DNA of 6,218 bases from UBA7703 sp034926785 (GCA_034926785.1 JAYFQU010000063.1:1-6218); one strand, 5' to 3'; counted from the first letter of the stretch, positions 1-6,061 are shown. Notes: a model not told the origin generated them from the letters alone. Program-made: numbers and translations.

Positions 1-141
1 GTGGACGAAGCGACGGGCAAAACCAGCCGCGAGCACGTCTACGCGGGCGGCGACACCGTCACCGGCGCTGCGACGGTCATCCTCGCGATGGGCGCGGGCA
101 AGACGGCCGCCCAGGCCATCCATGAGGAATTGAGCAAGTAA
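1..141 (+). CDS. gltA: NADPH-dependent glutamate synthase, small-subunit type, C-terminal fragment
   Basis: Only the last 46 codons and the TAA stop are inside the window; the reading frame is open from base 1, so the gene starts upstream. The visible residues include AGGDTVTGAATVILAMGAGK (about residues 15-34 of the fragment). This is the C-terminal dinucleotide/FAD-binding signature of the glutamate synthase beta-subunit family: the GGD aspartate contacts FAD and the following Gly/Ala-rich helix packs on it. The family passes electrons from NADPH through FAD and iron-sulfur clusters for the reductive conversion of glutamine plus 2-oxoglutarate to two glutamates in the cytoplasm. The TGAATVILAMGAGK style resembles the stand-alone 'gltA' proteins of clostridia and archaea more than proteobacterial GltD, but related oxidoreductases (for example NfnB-like proteins) share this ending and the rest is unseen. 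The family call is firm; the exact subtype and symbol are inferred. Confidence 0.8.
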   Translation: MDEATGKTSREHVYAGGDTVTGAATVILAMGAGKTAAQAIHEELSK

Positions 142-147
142 TCCCTC

Positions 148-165
148 CTTTTCTTGCAAGAAAAG
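148..165. repeat. Perfect 18-bp palindrome after the glutamate synthase stop codon
   Basis: CTTTTCTTG is followed directly by its exact reverse complement CAAGAAAAG, starting 7 bases after the upstream stop codon. As RNA it could form a 7-bp stem with a TGCA loop. No T-run follows, so it is a poor intrinsic terminator by itself. A similar pattern (CTTTCTTTTGAAGAAA, then CAAAGAAA) sits right after the gltX stop, which suggests a related dispersed element. Function is unknown. Confidence 0.55.
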
Positions 166-178
166 AAACCAAAGAATT

Positions 179-219
179 CTCCTTTGATGTACAATAACAG
201 GTATATCAAAGGAGTTTTT
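179..219 (+). promoter_or_regulatory. 14-bp hairpin whose 3' arm holds the cca Shine-Dalgarno; terminator-like
   Basis: Bases 179-192 (CTCCTTTGATGTAC) pair with 201-214 (GTATATCAAAGGAG) through 13 Watson-Crick pairs and one G-U, around an 8-base loop (AATAACAG). The last seven bases of the 3' arm, AAAGGAG at 208-214, are the only good SD upstream of cca, so folding would bury it. TTTTT at 215-219 follows at once, so the same structure also looks like an intrinsic terminator for the glutamate synthase transcript. The SD lies 15 bases from the cca ATG, longer than usual. The pairing is seen directly; a regulatory or termination role is inferred. Confidence 0.6.
190..195 (+). promoter_or_regulatory. 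Possible -10 element (TACAAT) for cca, no matching -35
   Basis: TACAAT differs from the sigma-A -10 consensus by one base and lies in the 88-bp gap before cca. No recognisable -35 hexamer sits 16-18 bases upstream (that stretch reads AACCAA and similar), and the preceding TG is one base too close for a classic extended -10. A transcript from here would begin near base 202, after most of the 5' arm of the SD hairpin. Weak candidate. Confidence 0.2.
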
Positions 220-229
220 CTATACCGTC

Positions 230-1600
230 ATGCAAATTACCATTCCAGAATCGCTTTCTCCGCTTGCGGAGGCGTTTCAAAAAGAGAAGATCAATATTTA
301 TGCCGTTGGCGGGCTGGTGCGGAACGCGTTGTTGCACCTGCCGCCGTCGGATATCGACGTATGCTCCCGCCTCACGCCGGAGGAGGTCTCGCTGGCGATG
401 CCGAAATATGGCATCCGCGTGATCGGGAAGGCTGCGGAGATGGGCACGGTGGAGCTGCACTTCGGCGCGGTGCGCGTGGAGCACACCACCTTCCGGCGGG
501 AGACCTATGGCGGGGACGGCGCGCACCGCCCGCACACGGTCGCATTCGGCGAGAGTTTGCGTGACGACGCGTGGCGGCGGGATTTTTCGGTCAATGCGAT
601 GTATGCCGATCTCTCAACCGGCGAGGTGGAGGATCCGACGGGCGGCATCGCCGATCTGGAGCAGCGCATGATTCGCACCACGAGCGCGGAGCCGGACGAC
701 ATTCTGCGCTCGGACGCGCTGCGCGTGCTGCGCCTTGTGCGTTTTGCCTGCGAGCTGGGGTTTGCGATTGACGAAGGCACCTGGGCGGCGGCGAAGCGAA
801 ACGCGCCGAAGCTGAAGGACATCGCCGCCGAGCGAAGGCGGGAGGAGTTTGTCAAGATTCTTCTGACCGATGCGCGCTATCCCGACTTGGGCAGGGACGA
901 GATGCGCTCTCCCCTGCGCGGGCTGAGGCTGCTGGACGAGCTGGACGTCTGGGGTGTGCTCGTGCCGGAGTTTAACTTTGCGCGCGGGATGGCGCAGCGG
1001 ACGGATCACCACCGCTACGATGTGCTGGAGCATAGCTTCCAGGTCTGCGCCGCCGCCCCGCCGACAGAGAAACTGCGCCTCGCCGGACTCCTGCACGACG
1101 TCGGCAAGCCGGACTGTAAGCGTGAGACGGGCGTGCAATACGAGCACGATAGATACGGCGAGCGCATCAGCAGGCGCGTGCTGGGCGATCTAAGGTTTCC
1201 GGCGCGGACGATTTCCGAAGTCAGCGCGCTCGTGCGCGGGCATATGTACGACATCCAGCATATGGCGAAACAGGACACTCTGCGGGAGCGGTTCGCCACT
1301 TGGGGCAGGGAACGTACACTGGAGCAGATTCTCCTGCGGGAGGCGGATATCCGCGGTTGCGGGTATGACGCCGACTATGTTGCGGAGGACTGGCGCGCGC
1401 TCTATGGGACCATGCTGGCGGACGGAACGCCGTTTAGCGAGCGGGAGTTGGCGATCACGGGCGAGGAGCTCATGGCGGTCTCCGGTTTGCCGGAGGGCAG
1501 GGAGTTGGGCGATTTGAAAAAGAAGCTTTTTCTGCACTGCGTAAAACACCCGAAGGATAATAATCCCGCGCGCCTGCGCCAGCTTGCCAAAAGACGCTGA
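230..1600 (+). CDS. cca: CCA-adding tRNA nucleotidyltransferase with HD domain
   Basis: This 456-residue cytoplasmic enzyme adds or repairs the 3'-CCA end of tRNA from CTP and ATP without a nucleic acid template. The N-terminal class II nucleotidyltransferase head shows GGLVRN (27-32), the metal-binding D41-I-D43 pair, and RRDFSVNAM (116-124). The neck has SDALRVLRLVRFA (161-173), corresponding to the EDxxR nucleotide-selecting motif; Asp162 and Arg165 are kept but the leading Glu is Ser. ERRREEFVKIL (201-211) follows. A central HD domain carries H268, H289-D290 (HDVGKP) and probably D373. The C-terminal TGEELMAVSGLPEGRELGDLKKKL segment (from 410) matches the tail of this family. The ATG is chosen because an in-frame stop lies at 185 with no other start between, and the SD AAAGGAG is upstream, though 15 bases away inside a hairpin. 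HD domains in CCA enzymes are linked to phosphodiesterase activity, which is inferred here. A poly(A) polymerase role is less likely. Confidence 0.93.
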   Translation: MQITIPESLSPLAEAFQKEKINIYAVGGLVRNALLHLPPSDIDVCSRLTPEEVSLAMPKYGIRVIGKAAEMGTVELHFGAVRVEHTTFRRETYGGDGAHRPHTVAFGESLRDDAWRRDFSVNAMYADLSTGEVEDPTGGIADLEQRMIRTTSAEPDDILRSDALRVLRLVRFACELGFAIDEGTWAAAKRNAPKLKDIAAERRREEFVKILLTDARYPDLGRDEMRSPLRGLRLLDELDVWGVLVPEFNFARGMAQRTDHHRYDVLEHSFQVCAAAPPTEKLRLAGLLHDVGKPDCKRETGVQYEHDRYGERISRRVLGDLRFPARTISEVSALVRGHMYDIQHMAKQDTLRERFATWGRERTLEQILLREADIRGCGYDADYVAEDWRALYGTMLADGTPFSERELAITGEELMAVSGLPEGRELGDLKKKLFLHCVKHPKDNNPARLRQLAKRR

Positions 1601-1633
1601 CGCGAGAAATTGAGTCTGCGCGCTCCCCTTTCA

Positions 1634-1662
1634 TTGACATTTCGGGGCGGTTACCCGATAAT
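1634..1662 (+). promoter_or_regulatory. Near-consensus sigma-A promoter for glnS
   Basis: A perfect -35 hexamer TTGACA (1634-1639) is separated by exactly 17 bases from GATAAT (1657-1662), one mismatch from TATAAT. It is the best promoter match in any gap here. The expected start is near 1669, giving a leader of only about 23 bases before the glnS ATG, so no T-box or other large leader RNA fits. The spacer contains a short CGGG/CCCG inverted pair (1643-1646 and 1654-1657) that could be chance. It probably drives glnS and, by readthrough, gltX. Confidence 0.82.
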
Positions 1663-1676
1663 GTATGAAGTAAATT

Positions 1677-1682
1677 TGGAGG
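1677..1682 (+). promoter_or_regulatory. Ribosome binding site of glnS
   Basis: TGGAGG lies 9 bases before the ATG at 1692, a strong SD at normal spacing. It fixes the start codon, and the encoded N-terminus begins as expected for GlnRS. Confidence 0.85.
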
Positions 1683-1691
1683 CAAACGGCA

Positions 1692-3359
1692 ATGGAAGAG
1701 GTAAAACGCCCAAAGAACTTTATTGAGGAGTTCATCGAAGAGGATATGCGCACGAAAGAACCGCGTGTGCAGACCCGGTTTCCGCCCGAACCGAACGGCT
1801 ATCTGCATATCGGCCACGCGAAAGCGCTCGCCATCGATTTCGGCATGGCCGAAAAATACGGTGGCATCTGCAACCTCCGCTATGATGACACGAACCCCGC
1901 TAAAGAGGATGTGGAGTATGTAGACGCCATCCAGGCGGACATCCAGTGGCTGGGATTCCAGTGGAACGAGATCCTCTTCGGCTCTTCCTATTTTGACCAG
2001 TGCTATGACCTTGCGGTCAAGCTCATCCAAAAGGGCGTCGCCTATGTGGACGAGCTGACGAAGGAGGACATGCGCGCCTATCGCGGGACGCTGACGCAGC
2101 CGGGCAAAAACAGCCCGTATCGCGACCGTCCGATCGCGGAAAGCCTCGATCTCTTTGCGCGGATGCGCGCGGGCGAGTTTGAGGATGGGGCAAAGACCCT
2201 ACGCGCCAAAATCGATATGACGTCGCCGAACATCAACATGCGTGACCCCGCGCTGTATCGCATCAAGCACGTCGCCCATCACCAGACAGGGGATAAATGG
2301 TGCATTTACCCGATGTATGATTTCGCGCACCCGATTCAGGATGCGATCGAGGGCGTGACGCACTCGCTCTGCTCGCTGGAATATGAGGCGCACCGCCCGC
2401 TGTATGACTGGGTGGTCGAACAGTGCGAGTTTAACCCCAAGCCGCGGCAGATCGAGTTTGCGCGGCTGAACATGACGGACACCATCATGAGCAAGCGTTA
2501 TCTGCGCCGTCTTGTGGAGGAAGGGTTCGTCTCCGGCTGGGACGATCCGCGCATGCCGACCCTCTGCGGCATGAGGCGGCGCGGTTATACGCCCGCCGCG
2601 ATTCGCGATTTCCTGGAGCGCATCGGCGTTGCCAAGGCGGATAGCGTGGTGGACGCCGCGATGCTGGAGCATTGTGTACGTGAGGATCTCAATGAAAACG
2701 CCGTCCGCCGCATGGCGGTACTCGATCCCGTTCTCGTCGAAATCGATAACTGGGAAGAGGGAAAAATGGAAACCATCGAGATGGAAAACCATCCGAATCA
2801 CCCGGAGATGGGTTCCCGCATCGTGCGCTTTGGCAAGCGCGCCTATATCGAGCGCGACGACTTTGCCGAGGTGCCGCCGAGCAAGTTTTTCCGGCTTAAG
2901 CCGGAGGGTGAGGTGCGGCTCAAGGGCGCATACATCATCAAGTGCGTCGGTTGGGAAGCCAAGGATGACGGCACGGTAACCAAGATCCACTGCACCTATG
3001 ACCCCACGAGCCACAGCGGCGAGGATGCGCGCAAGGTCAAGGGCACGCTGCACTGGGTGAATGCGGAGGACGCGATCGCCGCCGAGTTCCGTCTCTACGA
3101 AACCCTCATGAAGAGCGAAAGCGAAGAGCAGGAGGACGAAGAGGAGGAAGGAGCGGTTGAGAAGGACTTTATCGACAAGCTCAACCCCGATTCTCTGGTG
3201 ACGGTGCGCGGTTTTGTCGAGCCCGCGCTGGGCGCCTCCGCCGCGGGAGACCGCTTCCAGTTCATGCGGGAGGGGTATTTCTGTACCGACCAGAACAGCA
3301 CCCCGGCAGCCCCGATCTTTAACCGCACCGTCGGATTAAAGGACAGCTATAAAGCATAA
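1692..3359 (+). CDS. glnS: Glutaminyl-tRNA synthetase
   Basis: This 555-residue class Ib aminoacyl-tRNA synthetase charges tRNA(Gln) with glutamine using ATP in the cytoplasm; the length is close to E. coli GlnRS. The N-terminus (NFIEEFIEED, then TRFPPEPNGYLHIGHAKAL) is typical. The HIGH signature is H39-I-G-H42, and IMSKR (265-269) is the KMSKS-equivalent loop. YDFAHPIQDAIEGVTHSLCSLEY (209-231) is diagnostic of GlnRS rather than GluRS, as are PPEPNGYLHIGH and the ending FNRTVGLKDSY. From about 335 the protein continues into the two beta-barrels that read the anticodon. One oddity is a very acidic stretch at 475-490 (ESEEQEDEEEEG) in the distal barrel region, absent from E. coli GlnRS as I recall it. 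It has its own promoter and SD, and gltX follows after 55 bases. GlnRS is patchy among Firmicutes and is thought to have reached bacteria by transfer from eukaryotes, so the gene may have been acquired anciently; codon use looks like its neighbours. Confidence 0.97.
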   Translation: MEEVKRPKNFIEEFIEEDMRTKEPRVQTRFPPEPNGYLHIGHAKALAIDFGMAEKYGGICNLRYDDTNPAKEDVEYVDAIQADIQWLGFQWNEILFGSSYFDQCYDLAVKLIQKGVAYVDELTKEDMRAYRGTLTQPGKNSPYRDRPIAESLDLFARMRAGEFEDGAKTLRAKIDMTSPNINMRDPALYRIKHVAHHQTGDKWCIYPMYDFAHPIQDAIEGVTHSLCSLEYEAHRPLYDWVVEQCEFNPKPRQIEFARLNMTDTIMSKRYLRRLVEEGFVSGWDDPRMPTLCGMRRRGYTPAAIRDFLERIGVAKADSVVDAAMLEHCVREDLNENAVRRMAVLDPVLVEIDNWEEGKMETIEMENHPNHPEMGSRIVRFGKRAYIERDDFAEVPPSKFFRLKPEGEVRLKGAYIIKCVGWEAKDDGTVTKIHCTYDPTSHSGEDARKVKGTLHWVNAEDAIAAEFRLYETLMKSESEEQEDEEEEGAVEKDFIDKLNPDSLVTVRGFVEPALGASAAGDRFQFMREGYFCTDQNSTPAAPIFNRTVGLKDSYKA

Positions 3360-3374
3360 CGTCAAAATTTTTTG

Positions 3375-3400
3375 TTTGCCTTTCGTTTCGGAAAAGCAAA
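3375..3400 (+). repeat. Hairpin just upstream of the gltX ribosome binding site
   Basis: TTTGC (3375-3379) pairs with GCAAA (3396-3400), and TTTC (3381-3384) with GAAA (3391-3394), with a C/A mismatch between the two helices and a GTTTCG loop. It ends 3 bases before the GGGAG SD. No T-run follows, so termination is unlikely; A4T6 at 3364-3373 precedes it. It may influence stability or translation of the distal gene, or be chance in A/T-rich sequence. Confidence 0.35.
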
Positions 3401-3403
3401 GTT

Positions 3404-3408
3404 GGGAG
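3404..3408 (+). promoter_or_regulatory. Ribosome binding site that decides the gltX start
   Basis: GGGAG sits 6 bases before the ATG at 3415. The frame is open further upstream to a TTG at 3376, which would add 13 residues, but that codon lacks an SD and lies in a hairpin. The ATG gives the standard GluRS N-terminus MVRTRFAPSPTG. Confidence 0.8.
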
Positions 3409-3414
3409 ATATTC

Positions 3415-4851
3415 ATGGTTCGAACCCGGTTTGCCCCGTCGCCGACGGGCTATATGCACCTCGGCAACCTGCGCAGCGCGCTGTATACCTATCTATATGC
3501 CAAGAAGCACGGTGGCAAGTTCATCCTGCGCATCGAGGACACCGACCAGAGCCGCTTTGTCGAGGGCGCGGTGGATGTTATCTACAATACCCTCAAGGAC
3601 ATCGGTATGGATTGGGACGAAGGCCCCGACGTCGGCGGCGACTACGGCCCCTATGTGCAAAGCGAGAGAAAGGCGATGTATCGTCCGTATGCCGAGCAAC
3701 TGGTGAAGACCGGTAAGGCGTACTATTGCTTCTGCACCAATGAGGAACTGGACGCGCGCAGGGAGGAATCCTCTCAAAAGGGCGAGGTCTGGAAATATGA
3801 CAAACACTGTCTCCATCTCTCGCCGGAAGAGGTGCAAAAACGCATTGCCGCGGGCGAACCGCACGTCATCCGCCAGAACGTCCCGCTCACGGGCGAAGCA
3901 TCGTTTGACGACGTGATCTACGGGCATATCAGTGTGGATTGCGCGGAGCTGGACGACATGGTGCTCATCAAGGCGGACGGCATGCCGACGTATAACTTTG
4001 CCAACGTGATCGACGACCACACAATGGCGATTACGCATGTCATGCGCGGCAATGAGTACCTCGCCAGCACGCCGAAATACAACCTGCTCTACGAGGCGTT
4101 CGGCTGGGAGAAGCCAACCTATATCCATATGACGCCAATCATGCGGGACGCGAGCCATAAGCTCAGCAAACGGGACGGGGACGCGTATTACGAGGACTAT
4201 CTCAAGAAGGGATACCTTAAGGAAGCGATCATTAACTATGTTGCTTTGCTCGGCTGGAACCCCGGCGATGAGCGGGAGTTTTTCACGCTGGACGAGCTCA
4301 AGGATGCGTTCGATGTGGATGGCATGTCCAAGTCGCCCGCGATCTTTGACGTCAATAAGCTCACCTGGATGAACGCGGAATATGTGCGGAGGCTTTCACC
4401 GGAGGCATTCACGCGGCATGCGCTGCCCTATTACAGGCAGGCGGGGGTAGAGCGGATGGATCGGGACATCCTTTGCCGTATTCTGCAGCCGCGCACGGAG
4501 ATTTTCACCCAGATCCCCGAGATGGTGGATTTCCTGGCCGCCCTGCCGGAATATGACGTGGAGATCTTCACCAATAAGAAGAGCAAAACGGACGCGACGG
4601 TCTCCGCCGAGGTTCTGGATTTTGTGATCCCCGCGCTCGCGGCCCTGCCGGCGTGGACGGAGCCGGCGCTGCACGAGACCCTGCTTGGCATGGCGGAAGC
4701 GCGCGGCATGAAGAATGGAACCCTGCTCTGGCCGGTGCGCATTTCGCTCGCGGGTAAGCTGGTTACCCCCGGCGGCGCGATTGAGATCGCCACCCTGCTT
4801 GGCAGGGAGGAATCCCTCAGACGCTTAAACTTCGGAAGAAGCAAGCTGTAA
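3415..4851 (+). CDS. gltX: Glutamyl-tRNA synthetase
   Basis: This 478-residue class Ib synthetase charges tRNA(Glu) with glutamate in the cytoplasm; the length is usual for bacterial GluRS. The N-terminus RTRFAPSPTGYMHLGNLRSALY contains the HIGH-type motif (H15-L-G-N18). FILRIEDTD (37-44) and YNFANVIDDH (193-202) line the active site, and HKLSKRDGD (248-256) is the KMSKS loop. Cys105, Cys107, Cys132 and His134 form C-x-C-x24-C-x-H, the SWIM-type zinc site known from E. coli GluRS. The C-terminal half is the helical anticodon-binding domain, with WPVRISLAGKLVTPGGA (439-455) in the usual clostridial style. It follows glnS by 55 bases with no convincing promoter between, so cotranscription is likely. 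Glu-tRNA also feeds tetrapyrrole synthesis in organisms with GluTR. Whether this enzyme discriminates against tRNA(Gln), as expected beside a GlnRS, cannot be read with certainty. Confidence 0.97.
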   Translation: MVRTRFAPSPTGYMHLGNLRSALYTYLYAKKHGGKFILRIEDTDQSRFVEGAVDVIYNTLKDIGMDWDEGPDVGGDYGPYVQSERKAMYRPYAEQLVKTGKAYYCFCTNEELDARREESSQKGEVWKYDKHCLHLSPEEVQKRIAAGEPHVIRQNVPLTGEASFDDVIYGHISVDCAELDDMVLIKADGMPTYNFANVIDDHTMAITHVMRGNEYLASTPKYNLLYEAFGWEKPTYIHMTPIMRDASHKLSKRDGDAYYEDYLKKGYLKEAIINYVALLGWNPGDEREFFTLDELKDAFDVDGMSKSPAIFDVNKLTWMNAEYVRRLSPEAFTRHALPYYRQAGVERMDRDILCRILQPRTEIFTQIPEMVDFLAALPEYDVEIFTNKKSKTDATVSAEVLDFVIPALAALPAWTEPALHETLLGMAEARGMKNGTLLWPVRISLAGKLVTPGGAIEIATLLGREESLRRLNFGRSKL

Positions 4852-4895
4852 CTTTCTTTTGAAGAAACAAAGAAATCATCACAAAAGTTCTTTTG
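4852..4895. repeat. A/T-rich palindromic element after gltX
   Basis: TTTCTT (4853-4858) and AAGAAA (4862-4867) flank a TTG; alternatively TTTCTTT (4853-4859) pairs with AAAGAAA (4869-4875). CAAAAGTTCTTTTG (4882-4895) is a second near-palindrome. The start directly after the stop codon resembles 148-177 in pattern (CTTTTCTTG, AAGAAA, CAAAGAA). This is plausibly a copy of an intergenic repeat family, but the composition is simple and chance similarity is possible. Confidence 0.4.
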
Positions 4896-4921
4896 CTGCC
4901 TTTTTCGGTAAGGGAAGGCAG
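4896..4921 (+). repeat. Hairpin upstream of the ychF ribosome binding site
   Basis: CTGCCTT (4896-4902) is the exact reverse complement of AAGGCAG (4915-4921). Up to three T-G pairs extend the helix inward, leaving a loop of about 6 bases. It ends about 9 bases before the SD and has no T-run, so it is not a convincing terminator. It may shape the 5' end or a processing site of the ychF message. Confidence 0.45.
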
Positions 4922-4930
4922 AGAAAAGAA

Positions 4931-4936
4931 AAGGAG
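4931..4936 (+). promoter_or_regulatory. Ribosome binding site of ychF
   Basis: AAGGAG lies 8 bases before the ATG at 4945, near-optimal. The first bases of the SD can also pair with TTTCTTTT at 4853-4860, so the whole gap could fold back on itself, but that helix is all A/T except one pair and may not compete with ribosomes. Confidence 0.8.
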
Positions 4937-4944
4937 AACCCATT

Positions 4945-6036
4945 ATGAAACTTGGAGTGATCGGCCTGCCGAATGTCGGCAAGAGCACGCTCTTTAACGC
5001 GATTACGCAGGCGGGCGCACAGGCTGCGAACTATCCGTTTTGCACCATCGAGCCGAACGTCGGCGTCGTTGCCGTACCGGATGAACGGCTGGATGTGCTC
5101 GCGAAGATGTATAACCCCGAAAAATACACGCCCACGACGATTGAGTTTGTGGACATCGCGGGCCTCGTACGCGGCGCGAGCCGGGGCGAGGGGCTGGGGA
5201 ATAAGTTTCTCTCGCATATTCGCGAGGTGGACGCGGTGGTGCATGTCGTCCGCTGCTTTGAGGACGAGAACATCGTACATGTGGACGGCAGCGTGAATCC
5301 CGCGCGGGATGTTGAGACCATCTCGCTTGAGCTGATCTTTGCGGACATGGAGACGGTGGAAAAACGTCTCGACCGCGCGAGAAAGCTGCTTAAGGCGGGG
5401 GATAAGAAGACGATTGCGGAGGTTGCGCTGCTGGAGCGCCTCCAGCCGGCGCTGGAGAGCGGGAAGCCCGCCCGCAGTCTCGACCTGACCGAGGAAGAAG
5501 CGGAGCTCATGCGCGGGTTCTTTCTGCTCACCAGCAAGCCCATCATCTATGTTGCAAACGTCAGTGAGGACGAAATCGGCGGGGAGCCCAACGAGCACGT
5601 CAAGACGCTTTATGAGATCGCCAAGGCGGAGAAGGCGGAGGCGCTGACCATCTGCTGCAAGCTCGAGGAGGAGATCGCCGAGCTTGACCCCGCTGAGAAG
5701 GGCGCGTTTCTTGCCGAGCTTGGCATCCGGGAATCCGGCCTCGATCAGCTTGTCAAGGCCTGCTACCGGCTGCTTGGGTTGATCAGCTATCTTACCGCGG
5801 GGCCAAAGGAGGTTCGCGCCTGGACCATTGCGCGCGGAACCAAGGCGCCGCAGGCGGCGGGCAAAATCCATACGGATTTTGAACGCGGATTCATCCGTGC
5901 GGAGATCGTTCCCTTTGCCACTCTGGAGGAGCTGGGCTCCATGACCGCCTGCAAGGAGAAGGGTCTCATCCGCAGCGAAGGCAAGGACTACGTCATGCAG
6001 GATGGTGACGTAACGCTGTTTCGGATCAATGTGTAA
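4945..6036 (+). CDS. ychF: Ribosome-binding P-loop ATPase YchF (OLA1/Obg family)
   Basis: This 363-residue protein matches the usual length of YchF, a conserved cytoplasmic P-loop NTPase that binds ribosomes and is implicated in stress responses and translation. The P-loop GLPNVGKST is at 7-15, the switch I threonine is probably T34 (PFCTIEPN), and DIAGL (70-74) is the G3 motif followed by VRGASRGEGLGNKFL. N205-V-S-E208 replaces the GTPase NKxD motif, the hallmark behind the ATP preference of this family. His112 in ENIVHVDG aligns by context with the catalytic histidine described in E. coli YchF (H114). Residues about 120-175 form the helical, charged coiled-coil insertion. The C-terminal TGS domain starts near 280 and includes GTKAPQAAGKIHTDFERGFIRAEI (298-321). 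The start has a strong SD. It lies 93 bases after gltX; no clear promoter is visible in the gap, so it may be read from upstream. Structured sequence follows the stop. Confidence 0.97.
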   Translation: MKLGVIGLPNVGKSTLFNAITQAGAQAANYPFCTIEPNVGVVAVPDERLDVLAKMYNPEKYTPTTIEFVDIAGLVRGASRGEGLGNKFLSHIREVDAVVHVVRCFEDENIVHVDGSVNPARDVETISLELIFADMETVEKRLDRARKLLKAGDKKTIAEVALLERLQPALESGKPARSLDLTEEEAELMRGFFLLTSKPIIYVANVSEDEIGGEPNEHVKTLYEIAKAEKAEALTICCKLEEEIAELDPAEKGAFLAELGIRESGLDQLVKACYRLLGLISYLTAGPKEVRAWTIARGTKAPQAAGKIHTDFERGFIRAEIVPFATLEELGSMTACKEKGLIRSEGKDYVMQDGDVTLFRINV

Positions 6037-6061
6037 CCCAATGGTAACGTGTATCTAACAA

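Noticed and set aside
154..564. A 136-codon plus-strand frame overlapping the start of cca
   Set aside because: It overlaps cca out of frame, and its Arg/Gly/Ala-rich translation is typical of a shifted reading of a GC-rich gene.
1601..1633. CGCG (1601-1604) and CGCG (1619-1622) as a terminator for cca
   Set aside because: The stem is only 4 bp with a 14-base loop and no T-run follows it.
2199..3053. A 284-codon minus-strand open frame opposite glnS
   Set aside because: Same reasoning: it mirrors a conserved gene, has no family signature, and no SD or promoter was evident.
3348..3353. TATAAA at the glnS end as a -10 for gltX
   Set aside because: No -35 hexamer lies 16-18 bases upstream, and the motif is inside the last glnS codons.
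3376..3414. TTG start giving gltX 13 extra N-terminal residues
   Set aside because: The TTG has no SD and lies in a hairpin; the ATG at 3415 has GGGAG 6 bases upstream and gives the standard GluRS N-terminus.
4879..5871. A 330-codon open frame on the minus strand opposite ychF
   Set aside because: It is fully antisense to a conserved gene, shows no recognisable domain, and is expected where GC-biased third positions keep the opposite frame free of stops.
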